Source of the DNA: Ampelocalamus luodianensis
Taxonomy: Eukaryota > Streptophyta > Magnoliopsida > Poales > Poaceae
Reading direction: 5' to 3'
DNA: 64,000 bases
Assembly (NCBI GenBank): GCA_036346255.1
Contig: CM070626.1
Span: forward strand, 16,268,001-16,332,000
Shown: piece by piece, positions 48,669 to 59,559 of the stretch
How positions within the stretch are numbered: position 1 is the first letter of the stretch
Layout of the letters: each line of letters starts with the position of its first letter
Program-made: the position numbers and the translations under genes
The notes under the pieces: model-generated
What the model saw: only the letters and a program-made list of their open reading frames with translations
Told to the model about the DNA's origin: nothing
Databases searched by the model: none

Positions 48669-49847
48669 TTTTTACACTAACATCACTCCCATATGTAGGA
48701 TCATTAGTAGACGTGGAAAACATGTACATGGATAAATTGCATACACACGCATGTACCATTTATAGTCACTCTCACAACTAATGGCAAGAAAAATATAAGT
48801 TTGCATGCCATCTCGGCCCTTATATGTTACTATGATGTTAATCAAACATTTGTACATTTGAAAAGTCACACGTACATTGATGGAAACAAGACATGATTCT
48901 ATTTTATATTTCTCAAAAATATATTGCTCTGTTTGTGCAAGAATTAATCATGAGAGAGACCATCATAGTAGTTCATTATTTCAGTCATAACAAAGTTTAA
49001 TTTTGGCTATCCACGCAATTATTGCGCAGGCCAGCCGGTTGTTATGACAATTTGCTATGTACCGGTTTCTGTACTGCAGCTACCTAGTTGGAGGACCCTA
49101 ATTTATGCTTTAACGGAAAGGACACGTCGAGCACAACATCATCATCATCATCACTGACATTGATCAATGATGATCACCGGAAATGGTTTTTGTCATGGGA
49201 CTTGTCCGAATTGAAAGTTGAATGTGGTGACCTACTCTCACAAAAGTTAGTAGCTGTTCACTTTATTCACTTGAACATGCATCGCGCTAGAAACTCATAC
49301 GTGGGTAAAATTGGCCTATGTACAGTTGATTATACCTTGTGATCGGTAGCCTCTTAATCCTAGAGCAATGCATGTTGTTGTAGTATTAGTCACTAGTTAG
49401 TCGCAAATCAGAACTTACATTGTATCAGAATTATTTGTGTGGTTCGCTTTTCTGAACAACACTGATCACTTCAACCACAACAACAAAAAGATCACTGTTA
49501 GGAATCTTAACCATATGAAATGCTAAAACCATGGAGGTCACATCTTTCCTGTTCGCCAGACCCTTTTTCCCATGCAGCTGCCGCGCCCCCATCAAAACGC
49601 GGCACACAATCCCTTACGCGCCCAAGAAACCGACAGAGAGACCAAACTGTATGAGTGCAGCGCAGGTATATATAGCAAGCCAACACCAAGAGATGGCCAC
49701 CTCTATGCAGTACAAACATATATGCACAGGCCTTCGTTTTCAACTGCGTGTTCTCCCAAGCATGCACGATTGCCCGTTGGCACATCGCCTCGTTGAGTTG
49801 AGCAGAAAATTACTCGACTAGAGAGACCACTAATCTAGAGATCGAAG
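48669..49847. other. Unassigned DNA and upstream region of the beta-galactosidase exon
   Basis: 48669-49080 shows nothing I recognise. 49170-49285 resembles 63600-63705 (shared TTGAAAGTTG..GGTGACC..CTC and TTTATTCACTT..AACNTGCAT), a diverged repeat of unknown type. 49530-49847 is the presumed promoter and 5' leader of the beta-galactosidase exon. Confidence 0.45.
49667..49674 (+). promoter_or_regulatory. TATA box upstream of the beta-galactosidase exon
   Basis: GTATATATAGC lies about 175 bases before the ATG at 49848 in a non-repetitive stretch. It is consistent with an original plant promoter rather than a captured exon alone. Confidence 0.45.
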
Positions 49848-50554
49848 ATGTATAGCCATGGACGTGGCGGAGGCGGTCGCCGTGGCGGGAACGAGGGAGG
49901 AGAACATGGTGTGCGAGGAGAGGTCACGCACTACTAGGATATGAATAGGTTACACTAGCGTACAATTAAAAATTCTACTGTGTTAACTAGGAAGTCATAC
50001 GAGTAAGAGATCATAGATGGTTACCACTAGACGACCATGTAGCGGAAGAAAAGTTAGAGCAGCCTAGTCCAACGTCGCATGCGTCGATGTAATGGAAGTA
50101 GTCGATCGATCAACGTCCTTGGCCGCCGATCGTTTCCTCCAGTAGCCTCCCGCGTCCCCTACATACGTCGTGGATCATCCTCAATCAGCGCAGCAACGAT
50201 CGCAACAACATCTCTAGTTCTATGGTATCGACACGTCCAAGGATGGAATACCATGCACCGGTGTGCTAGCACCAGCACACACGGTAGGGCCTTTTGGGAG
50301 GTGGTGGCTAGGGTTTCAGTGGGTGGTGTGACGTCCTCTCAAAAGCCCCCACACCTCGTCTTATAAAAAGCCTCTAATGAATCCAATCTGAACTAGTTTG
50401 TTCCAACTCATTAAGTGTGTGACCCTCCAGATTCATGAGTAATCGGCCGTGACCCAGGAAATTCTTTCTAATCCACAAGTCGGTAGCGGTTTGTAGCAGG
50501 ACATAGCGATTCTCGAATACACATAAAGATTATATCGGACGAACCTTATGCAAT

Positions 50555-50760
50555 ATGATCTGCTACCAAGTCCTTATCACTCATGATCAGTTCGCATCTG
50601 GTCACGACCAGATCATAACGCCTTACAGCCAGTTTGCATTTGGTCACGACCAGATTGTAAGACCTTACGATCAGTTTGTAACACCTTACGACGAGTTCGC
50701 CGACCAGTCCGTATCCCCATACAACCAGTTCCTATCTGGTCGGACTAAGTGACCTGCTTG
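50555..50760. repeat. Palindromic tandem motif block I
   Basis: Imperfect repeats of about 40-45 bases built on CTGGTCACGACCAGAT and CCTTACGA.CAGTTTG. The near-palindrome ATCTGGTCACGACCAGAT occurs at 50596-50613 and a variant at 50638-50655. Confidence 0.7.
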
Positions 50761-51689
50761 CATATTGTCTTTTTGCCTCATGATATCTGATCGGACTCCA
50801 GGTAAGATATATGTCATCCATAGACTGTTCAATCTTTTCTCGATCTAGTGATGAATAACTTCGTGTGGCTGACTCTTCGACCACTTGTGGCACATCCACA
50901 CACTTCCTTTATCAGAGCACATCGAGGAGCCCAGAGATACGTCTCCTGTTATGCTAGGAGGCGCAAATCACATATCCGATCAGTCATATCCCTCTATATG
51001 TTCCATAGTATACACGGATGCTACTTTTATAACTATCTAGTTACAGAGTAGCATTTGGTAACCCCTAAGTGTACTGTTACACATGTGGAAAATCATATTG
51101 ATATCGGGTCTAAGGATTATACATCATCATTGTTTGAGACCAATTGATGACATATGGAAAACATAATTGTCGATGTTTTAATATCGATCTTATGAAATGA
51201 GTACTGGGTATTCCTTAATCGAGACTATACAAGAGGAGACACGGAGAATTTTTAGACGGATTCAAACCTTCTTTAGAGAGAATAACAATCATACTCATGT
51301 GTTCTTGTATTGATTGTGTTTACAATAAAAAAGAAGTCATTGAAACTAAGGCTAATAACTTTTGTATGTATTGTCTTCTTGTCTCTATCTCTAGATCATG
51401 CCCTTATGTCTACCGACGTTATCCCTTATAAAGCTTCTAAAGGGGTAACCATTGTTATGTGCCGGGAGGCGTCTCAGCAGTTGGTTAATTGCGCACGTTT
51501 GATGGGGTTATTGTCAGAGAAACACCCTCTCGCACATTCGTCATGCAGTTACGCCAGAGATAGAGAGGATTATGTGCAGTTATATTAGAGAGTAATGAAA
51601 CATGTATAACTACTACGCATAAATGAGGACAGTGTATAGAGTCCCTAATCGATTGGGTCACATGTATGTAGATTCAATCAACTATAGGG

Positions 51690-51832
51690 TGGTTGTGGTT
51701 GACCTGGTCGTAGAAAGTCTTATGACCATAAGGTGATCGTAATAAATCTTACGATCATAAGGCAGTCGTAGAAGAGCTTACGACTATAAAGTGGTCATAG
51801 AAGAACTTACGACTACTAGGTAATTGTAATAT
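51690..51832. repeat. 29-bp tandem repeat block II
   Basis: Four to five units of 29 bases close to GTGGTCGTAGAAGAACTTACGACTATAAG. Each contains GGTCGTA and its near complement TTACGAC, so single units can fold. The motif overlaps in content with block I. Confidence 0.8.
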
Positions 51833-51913
51833 TCCCTTATCATTATAAGTTAGTGATAAGTGGTACCTGTGATGGTTGTATAAAGATGTTATTTTCTGTA
51901 ATAAACATTATAG

Positions 51914-53029
51914 ATAAATGATTTTTTTTTGACGTAAAAGGTAGAGAATTCCCTACATTATGACCATTGTATTAAAATGGTTGCCAAATCATTACAAATA
52001 CATTAAAAAGAAAATAGAAAGCAAGCAAAAGTAGAGAAAAAATATTTACAAAAAGAGCTGACACCACTATCGGATGGAAACCTGGTGTTCGGACTTAGTT
52101 CTGCAGGACCAGAGGCTAATGTATTCTCGGATTTGACGCTGCATTGTAATGTTTCCAATTTCGGTATTTTGGAAGACTCGCTTATTTCTCGTAGTCCATA
52201 ATGTATGAGCGCAGGCTGCAAAACAAATGGGCCAAATCTCACCATAGCTCATTGATTGCGCTGATACTTTTTCCACAAAATGTAGCATGTCCTTGGAGGA
52301 GGCAGCTTTTATCGCTAGTCCTAGTTTAGTCCAGAGATAATGAGCATGTTTACATCTCAGAATGATGTGATCAATTGTCTCTAAAGCTGGGCAAATGTCG
52401 CAGTGAGGATCTGTCATCCATTTCTTAGTTGTCATATTATCTTTAGTATTTAATTTTCCTCTGAAAGCTAGCCATAAGAATATTCTGTATCTGTGTGGGA
52501 TTGATCTGTGCCAGGCATAATCTGCTGCTTTCCATTTCAGGCCGTGGAACGATAAGATTTGGTACACTTCCGATGTAGTTATGTCAGCCATGGTCGAGGC
52601 AATGATCCGCCGGTCTAAGGTTCCCTGCGTGAGATGTTGCTCTGATAGAACTTGTTGCAAAGCCTGGTATTCTAAGATTGCCTGCTGTGACAGAACCGGG
52701 TGAAGTGAGACCTCCGAGTTGTTATTTAATAATTGTGAGCTGGCTGTGCAATTCTGATTAATGGCAAAAGTGAACATAGTGGGAAAGCATAAGTACAATC
52801 TTCCTACAGATGCTCAATAGTCCTTCCAGAACAAAGTAGTCTGTCCATCTCCAATTATGACTCTAGTCATTTGTGAAATCATCTCGATGGTAGCGGATAA
52901 AGTTTTCCATATTGTTGTGTCTCCCTGTCTAGGCTGTATCGGTATGTGGTTTCGAATATATTGTCGTCTTAACCAATTGAAGCAAGGCTCAATTGTCGAA
53001 TATATTGTTGTCTTTTTCATAAATGATTT
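51914..53029 (-). mobile_element. 5'-truncated LINE with 11-bp TSD
   Basis: The element lies between direct repeats ATAAATGATTT (51914-51924 and 53019-53029). On the plus strand its left end begins with a T run (the poly-A tail on the minus strand), as expected for a LINE inserted by target-primed reverse transcription. Only the last 1.1 kb is present, without endonuclease or reverse transcriptase. Confidence 0.88.
52067..53018 (-). pseudogene. LINE ORF2 C-terminus with zf-RVT domain
   Basis: The minus-strand frame runs from the truncation point through VRRQYIRN-like sequence to FWKDY. It meets a TGA at 52814-52816, where the family has W, then continues in the same frame to 52067. The zf-RVT domain is clear: HRSIPHRYRIFLWLAFRGKL, then CDICPALETIDHIILRC and HAHYLWTKLGL. 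That is a zinc-binding region found after the reverse transcriptase of plant L1-type elements. A TGG-to-TGA change fits deamination of methylated C. The copy cannot retrotranspose, because the catalytic domains are absent. Confidence 0.88.
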
Positions 53030-53482
53030 AATTAATTGAGAAGTATTAGATCCTCGTCAATAATAATATCAATAGTGTCTCAAAGTGGTTCAATCCACCA
53101 TAATGTTCTCTAACATGTACTCACACTATTGATTCGATATCCCCGTATTTATGACCGGTGAAACGTGGTAATGAATCAATATATGTGCTAGTCTATAAGT
53201 CACTTGTATCTCGACCAGTGATCTTTTAGAATGATATCGTACCACAAATAAAGAGTTTTACCAACAAGACACATGCTTGTTAATCTTTATAAATGATAAT
53301 TCATCTAAGAAACATAAGGACATTTATTCTATAATTTATAAATATAGACGTGATATAATCATCTCCATAATTGTGTGTTAAGCTATATCACTAACACGTA
53401 CGATCGTAGGGATCCGGTAGTGGATGGCACGAGGAAGATGTTGTTCTCCGGTGAGATACACTACACCAGAAGCACCCCTGAG

Positions 53483-55414
53483 GTAATCGCTTCATTGCCT
53501 TGATGCTTTTTTGCTCTGCACCCCTGCGTTTTTCTTTTGGCCTCGGTCGGAGGTTCGGAGCACCCGGATAGCCACTTAGCAATGTTTGAAGCATATGCCG
53601 CCATGCTCGGGCATATGAGGCGGTATAAATGCACGGTGAAAACCCTTTCTTGAAACCACGGTGCAAAACTGCAAATGATCCGTTTTTCGGACACGGTGAA
53701 AAAGGAGCGGTGGCAATGCAATAACAGAGCTGACATGGTAATCAAACTGCAAATTTTTTTACGCTTGGTGATCAAATATGTATAGTCAGAGCAGTGGTCG
53801 GGTCATTTCCTGCTGGGAATTGAGATGGTCGGGCTGCAAAATTAGGCAGGGACTCTGGTTTCCTGACTCCATGCACTCTCCAACCTCCACCCCCGAACGG
53901 CTTGCAGCTCCGATTCACTCCATACCACACGTCCATACCATTGGCAAGTCATTGCGCACGAACCGTCCATGCGTGCACGGTTCAAGCCACATCGTGAATC
54001 ATGATGTAATCTACATATCACATACGTCACTCGAGAGTTTTTGGCTAAAATAGCAATGTTGACGTCCTCAATAGCAAATTTAGCTCTCTCCTGATATCAA
54101 ATACAAAAATGGCCCTGCAGTGCTTCCGCTGCCCGACAAGTCGTCGACTCTGGTCCCCAAGCGGCGAACATCGCTCCTCCGTGCCCTAAGGGGCCAAACC
54201 CCTCCTCCACATGCCACGTGGCCGAGTTTGTGTCCCGGGGGCGAAGCTAGCTCGTCCATGCCCCTAGGACACGGTGGAGCCTTGTCCATGGCCCTAGGGG
54301 CCGGACTCGCCCTCCCCTCAGCCTTCGAGTGTTTTATGATTTTATGTGAACTCCGGCAAACTACGTACGTGCATCGTACTCGTCTCCAGAACCGAGCAGA
54401 AACCGTTTCCGCAAAACAATACTCCTATATGGCTATCCGTCTATTGTTTCTACTCGACCCTCTTGATCTCACTCATATACAACATGCAAGGCGACAATCA
54501 AAACAAATTTATATGTGAACAACAACAGCAATGTGATCAAATAGGATGGGGATAAACTAGACAAAGATAACGATAAGACTCGTGCATGGTGATTGGTGAT
54601 GGTCTAGAGCTCTGATTAGACAAAGATAACGATAAGACTCGTGCATGGTGATTGGTGATGGTCTAGAGCTCTGATCCCCCCTGTATGTAGTCCATGTGTA
54701 TGACCATGTAGCCCTGCTGCTGCTGCTGCATGCATGCTTATCAGTGGAGAGAAAACAAAGAAAAGATGTACTTCTACTTAGTAACTAGTGTAGTGGGCAT
54801 GCATGCGGCGGCTAGCCGGTTACATGGCATGGCAATCAGTGTCCATGGATTTGTTTGAATGATTTTAAATCATGAAAAAAAATGTTTCAATGATTTTATG
54901 TGATAATAGAGCACATGATTCCGTGTGACAAAATACACATAATGTATATAAATATGTTATGCAGAATATGTATACAAATATAGTACAATATAAGCGCACA
55001 ACATCCTGGATACATACGCACATAATGTATACAGTGTAATTACACACAGGCTACAATATGTCTCACTCGTCTGAGCCACTCTCTACTCGTTGCATCTGCG
55101 TCTATGTGTGGGTCCTGGTCTTGCGTTGAGCTTGTCCTGTGGGGTACGTGAACCGGTCCGGAGAGCGTGTCTCTGTTGGGAGAACGTACAGAGACCGTTG
55201 AGTGGGCGGAGGTGCTTCAGCAAGCTAACTCTAGCCAAGCTGAGTCTGTCCAACATTAATATCGTCCAACTGAGTTATGCCAAACTTGCCACCACCTGCC
55301 ATCATATCTGTAATAAACGAGTGCATGAAGCTGCCCCACTCTGTATGAATGGCCCTCAGTGTGGACGAGCTCTGGCCTTGACATTTACCAGCGACCTCGG
55401 GTGAGGCGGAGTAT
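53483..55414. other. Unassigned DNA between the beta-galactosidase exon and the CACTA element
   Basis: No beta-galactosidase exon 2 is found. 54120-54330 is GC-rich with CCCTAGGGGCC and CCACGTGGCCGAG words. It resembles the inverse of 63000-63150, suggesting related repeats in opposite orientation. 55090-55404 has an open frame without a recognisable domain. Confidence 0.4.
54558..54675. repeat. 59-bp perfect tandem duplication
   Basis: Two copies beginning TAGACAAAGATAACGATAAG and ending CTAGAGCTCTGAT, at 54558 and 54617. The copies look identical, so the event is recent or is an assembly artefact. Confidence 0.95.
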
Positions 55415-55767
55415 CACTACTACAGAAAAGGTCTTCACAGACGGTTCAAAAACGTCATCACAGACGGTTTCGTGAGCCGTCTGAGTCTATGGGTCAGTGA
55501 TGACATGAGTCATCACAGACGGTTATTCAAATCGTTTGTGATGTATACTGTCACAGACGGTTATTAACTCAGAATCGTCTGTGATAGCTAACTATCACAA
55601 ACGGTTTTTAGATAAAACCGTCTGTGATGACTTTTCTCTATAGGCGATTTGTAACTGAAACCGTCTGTGATGACTTTTCTCTATAGACGGTTTGTAGCTG
55701 AAACCGTCTGTGATGATTTTTCTCTATAAAGTCTTCAAGCAGTGGTTGCTTGTGCCTTTAAAACCGA

Positions 55768-55771
<4 letters not shown>

Positions 55772-55835
<64 letters not shown>
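55772..55835. repeat. (AT)n microsatellite
   Basis: About 32 AT units just inside the left subterminal array of the CACTA element. Confidence 0.98.
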
Positions 55836-55837
<2 letters not shown>

Positions 55838-55854
55838 TCATTACTTTCGAGGTC

Positions 55855-56235
55855 ACCACACAGAGATCGAGGAGGATGAGAGGATGAGGCGGACCACGGA
55901 CAACTTCATCGAGCCCCTGCAAGTTCAAGAAGCATGGCTGCCAAGAGAGCGTCAGGACATCCAATTACCTGGATGTCGTCGATAGGTAATTGGACGTCGC
56001 TGTGTTCAGAAAGTAACATGGCTGATACCAGTCGGAGTAGTTGTGTGTCCACGTCACGTCACTTTCTAAACACAACGACGTCCAATTACCTGTCGACAAC
56101 ATCCAGATAATTGGATGTCCTGACGCTCTCTCGGCAGTCATGATTCTTGAACTTGCAGGGGCTCGATAAAGTTGTTCGTGGCTGCTGTCTCATCCTCCTC
56201 ATGTTGCATGGACGACCTCCCGAAAGTGGCTGAGG
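55855..56235. repeat. Inverted repeat inside the CACTA element
   Basis: About 55855-56020 and 56075-56235 are inverted copies with mismatches (for example CATCCAATTACCTGGATGTC against GACAACATCCAGATAATTGG). The loop is about 55 bases. A third related stretch (GTCTCATCCTCCTCATGTTG) occurs at about 57265. Confidence 0.8.
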
Positions 56236-56324
56236 GACTACAAACAATATATACATATATAATGCCGATTTTAAAGGCATAAGCAGACACTGCTTAGAGA
56301 CTTTATAGAGAAGAGATCAGGATC

Positions 56325-57214
56325 CATCATAGAAGTATCATCTAAGGGCACAATCTATACACAATATCACATCCAATTGCATCTGTGACATCAATTCATC
56401 ATAGAAGTATCATCCAAGGGCACAATCTATACACAATATATAACAGCAGGTAATCTAACAGCTCAAGGCACCATTAATCTATACACAATATCACATCCAA
56501 TTGCATCTGTGACATCAATCCATCATAGAAATATCATCCAATGGCACAATCTATACACAAAACATAACAGCGGGTAATCTAACAGCTCAAGGCATAATTA
56601 ATCTATACACAATATCACATCCAATTGCATCTGTGACATCAATCCATCATAGAAGTATCATCCAAGGGCACAATCTATACACAAAACATAACAGCAGGTA
56701 ATCTAACAGCTCAAGGCACAATTAATCCATACACAATATCACATCCAATTGCATTTGTGACATCAATTCATCATAGAAGTATCATCCAAGGGCACAATCT
56801 ATACACAATACATAATAGCAGGTAATCTAACAGCTCAAGACATAATTAATCTATACATAATATCACATCCAATTGCATCTGTGACATCAATTCATCATAG
56901 AAGTATCATCCAAGGGCACAATCTATACACAAAACATAACAGCAGGTAATCTAACAGCTCAAGGCACAATTAATCTATACACAATATCACATCCAATTGC
57001 ATTTGTGACATCAATTCATCATAGAAGTATCATCCAAGGGCACAATCTATACATAATACATAATAAATAGGTAATATAATGACTCAAGGCACAATTAATC
57101 CATACACAATATCATATCCAATTGCATTTGTGACATCAATTCATCATAGAAGTATCATCCAAGGGCACAATCTATACACAATACATAACAACAGGTAATC
57201 TAACAGCTCAAGAC
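56325..57214. repeat. 124-bp tandem array (about 7 units)
   Basis: Units start CATCATAGAAGTATCATCCA at 56397, 56521, 56645, 56769, 56893, 57017 and 57142, with a truncated unit before (56325) and after. Each contains CACAATCTATACACAA and CACATCCAATTGCAT. Near-identity between units points to recent amplification inside the transposon. Confidence 0.95.
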
Positions 57215-57649
57215 ATCAACTCATGCTGATGAAGCAGTCCGCATAGGCAGGATGTCCGTGGTTGTATGTTGTCTCATCCTCCTCATGTTGCTTGGTAGAT
57301 TTCTTAGACGTCCATGGTAATTAAAGAAATCATGATCCAGTGCAGACACGATGTGGCAACGGCGGCAAACACCTGCCACCACCAGCACAACCCACATCCA
57401 GGGGAGAGAGGCAGATCTGGCCGAGGTGAGGTAGCCGAGGGAGCAGAGGGGAGCGACGTACCTCGATTCGGCGGCGTAGATGGCGGGGCGAGCTCGATTC
57501 GATAGGGGAGATGGCGGCGATGTCGAATCGGCGGTGGGGGAGTATCGATGCGGGAGCCCGGCCAAAGTGCCCGAACCCTAGCGCGTGCTGGGGAGTGACG
57601 AGTTAGAGCGCAAACCCTAGCGCGCGGGCTCCTATTAATAAAGGTATAT

Positions 57650-57780
57650 CACAAACGAGTCCATAATATAACCATCAGTGATACGTATCACAAACGGGTC
57701 CATAATATAACCGTCTGTGATATGGTCTCATACCACAGACGGTTCCATAATATAACCGTCTGTGATATGATCTTATATCA
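57650..57780. repeat. Internal block of CACTA subterminal motifs
   Basis: Three or four pairs of TATCACAAACGGGTCCATAA and ATATAACCGTCTGTGATA, the same motif class as the element ends but 1.8 kb from either terminus. The preceding GC-rich patch 57400-57630 has an open minus frame (57221-57565) without a known domain. Confidence 0.85.
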
Positions 57781-58250
57781 TATCATCCTTTTGTCTATTT
57801 CAGAAAGAGATAATCTTATTTTTCATGATTTAATTTGTATAGTTTATATTCAAACCTAGAATAGGTCATTATATTAAGTTTAAATTTTCTGTAGGTGAAA
57901 TATAGTTCCAAAAATTTGGTAAAAATTATATTAATTCATGATAATTATTCTAGTATTTGAATAAATTGGTTCCAGATGATGATCATAAGTTTTTATTTAT
58001 ATTTTCTTTTGAGGAGTTGCTTTAGGTTAAGGTTTAATCTTGTGATAAATCATTGATGGTGCAGAACAACATAACGTATAAAGAGAAGTTCTCTCGTTGA
58101 TCTGTGATAAATACATAAATGCAAATTGAAAATTCAGAACATTTGACACATTCTGATATAGATAAATGCAAATTAACATATACATAAAACAACTAATTAT
58201 TTTACGGCAAGTAGTCCAACACCTCTGCAAAGAATTGGGCATACTCATGC

Positions 58251-59040
58251 CTAATCCTGCGATATCATCGCAGAAGACGGCGAGTCGCCCCACCGACACA
58301 CCGCAGCTGGTGCTCGCACCGTGGCCGCCCTCCAACAGCGCCACACCGCCCGCCGGGCGCGCCCGCCATCCTCCCCACGCCGCTCGATCATGTCCACGGC
58401 CCGCCTCTGGCACCGCCTACACTCCCGGTTGGTCGTCTTGGCCATCTCGCACCCGTCGCCGGCTGGCTCGCCCTCGACCTGCCTAATGTACTGCTTCCCA
58501 ACGTCGCGCGTCTCGCTTGCCGTGTAGAGGAGGAGGCCGAGCACGTAGGCTGCGGCCTTGTGGCCGGCGACGACGTCGGCCACCCATTCAAGGAACACGA
58601 GGCCGCGCTGCATGTCTTGGGGCGCGAAGACAAGCGCGAGGCCGACAATGAAGCATGCCTCCGGGCTGCCGACGCCTGCCAGGTGGTTGACGACGGTGAG
58701 GTAGTGCTCGTTGTCCTACCACTTCATCGCCTCCTCCCGCTCTAGCGCCACGCGCATCCTCACGGCTTGCGCCTTGGACGCCTTGTACATGGCCTTGCAA
58801 CTAAAATTCAAGACGATATATAATCTTAATACAAGAATTAATACTGGATATTGGACACAAAATGAAATCATCACGAGAACAGAATACGTACGTGGCTCGT
58901 AGGTTGCAGAGGTCAGCCATGGGCTGAGGAGAGCTCGCGGCCACGAGGCCGACGATGTGGACGACGACCTCATCAGGAAGATCAAGGATGGTGATCGCCG
59001 ACCTCCTCGCCCGCTTGGTCATGCTCCGCGTGCTCACCAT
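58251..59040 (-). pseudogene. Captured F-box gene (F-box plus Sel1-like region), one premature stop
   Basis: Exon 1 (59040-58892) encodes MVSTRSMTKRARRS followed by an F-box-like ILDLPDEVVVHIVGLVAASS. A GTACGT donor and a TTTTAG acceptor join it to exon 2 (58800-58251), which starts CKAMYKASKAQAVRMRV. Exon 2 continues VGSPEACFIVGLALVFAPQD, AGHKAAAYVLGLLLYTASET and CRRCQRRAVDMI. This layout matches a grass family of F-box proteins whose C-terminal part resembles Sel1 repeats; F-box proteins are substrate adaptors of SCF ubiquitin ligases. A TAG at 58716-58718 follows EEAMKW and truncates the protein. A minus-strand TATA-like TTTATAAG lies at 59091-59098, so the promoter may have been captured too. 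The last residues before the stop at 58251 look frame-shifted. The gene lies wholly inside the CACTA element. Confidence 0.75.
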
Positions 59041-59090
59041 GGTGCTATTCAATACCATGCGTGCTCACCATGGCGCGCGATAATATCACT

Positions 59091-59098
59091 CTTATAAA
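59091..59098 (-). promoter_or_regulatory. TATA-like box upstream of the captured F-box gene
   Basis: GTTTTATAAGAG on the minus strand, about 50 bases before the first ATG used here (59040). It supports capture of a promoter with the gene. Confidence 0.4.
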
Positions 59099-59559
59099 AC
59101 GTCGAAGAGACACATTTACGTCGGCGCGGGAGACGAAGAGATGCATCGGCGCCCGTCGGCGCGAGAGACAAAGAGACGCATGCATAATGCGCGGGAGTCG
59201 AAACATTTGATTATCATAGATGGTTCTGATAAAAAACCGTCTGTGAAGTATACCATTATCACAGACGGTTATTTAAAAGAACCGTCTTGGAAGTTTCACA
59301 GACGGTTGTTTGTTACAAACCGTCTGTGATAATGGTGTACTTCATAGACGGTTATTTTTACGAACCGTCTGTGAAGTATCACAGATGGTTTTAAACACGA
59401 ACCGCCTGTGATATTTCCTCTTCACAGACGGTTTTTAGCGCATCTATTTACACAGACGGTCTTTAAACCAAAACCGTCTGTGATTTCATGTAATACAGAC
59501 AGTTTTGGCCAACCTTCTGTGATGATGTGTCCAGTATTAGCGTTTTTGTAGTAGTGTAT

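Larger units (their letters stand above)
49929..53398 (-). mobile_element. LTR-like insertion in the beta-galactosidase exon, with nested LINE
   Basis: The insert starts CACTACTAGGATATG and ends ATATCACTAACACG, with CACG repeated at the two junctions (49925-49928 and 53395-53398). Without the LINE it is about 2.36 kb. The right-hand edge on the minus strand reads TGTTAGTGATATAG, which resembles the start of a grass copia-type LTR. The sequence at 50280-50520 (TCTTATAAAAAGCCTC and GAGTAATCGGC) also recalls LTR sequence. No gag or pol is present. The left terminus does not fit a TG..CA LTR with a 5-bp duplication, so the class remains uncertain. Confidence 0.5.
49848..53482 (+). pseudogene. Beta-galactosidase (GH35) first exon, interrupted by a 3.47 kb insertion
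   Basis: 49848-49928 encodes a Gly/Arg-rich N-terminus (MYSHGRGGGGRRGG) ending GVRGEVT. 53399-53482 continues exactly in frame with YDRRDPVVDGTRKMLFSG and EIHYTRSTPE, followed by a GTAATC donor. Plant family 35 beta-galactosidases begin their catalytic domain with VTYD.R...(D/N)G.R..LFSG.IHY.RSTPEMW, so the split falls between T and Y of that motif. The enzyme would remove terminal galactose from cell-wall polysaccharides. No signal peptide is visible, as in one grass subgroup that starts with a Gly/Arg-rich segment. The insert is bounded by CACG on both sides. Later exons (MWP..., the catalytic Glu region) are not found through 55414, so the locus is a disrupted gene or fragment. Each half is short, but their in-frame fit across the break is convincing. 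Confidence 0.8.
55415..59556. mobile_element. Complete CACTA element, 4142 bp, TSD TAT, carrying an F-box gene
   Basis: The left end CACTACTACAGAAAAGG and the inverted right end CACTACTACAAAAACGC are flanked by TAT (55412-55414 and 59557-59559). Subterminal CACAGACGG arrays fill 55431-55725 and 59216-59540. There is no transposase, so the element is non-autonomous. Inside are an (AT)n tract, an inverted pair, a 124-bp tandem array, a second block of subterminal-type motifs at 57650-57780 and a captured F-box gene on the minus strand. The internal subterminal block suggests the element was assembled from two elements or by an internal rearrangement. Confidence 0.93.

Noticed and set aside
49929..49945. 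CACTACTAGG at the left edge of the beta-galactosidase insertion read as a CACTA end
   Set aside because: The right edge lacks the inverse TAGTAGTG and no CACAGACGG subterminal repeats are present.
52857..53039. Plus-strand 60-aa frame and minus-strand ATG at 53020
   Set aside because: The first is antisense to the LINE; the second ATG lies at the LINE truncation point and its TSD, so it is not a real start.
56325..57214. Regular repeats considered as a CRISPR-like or satellite array
   Set aside because: Units are directly contiguous with no unique spacers, in a plant transposon; recorded as a tandem array.
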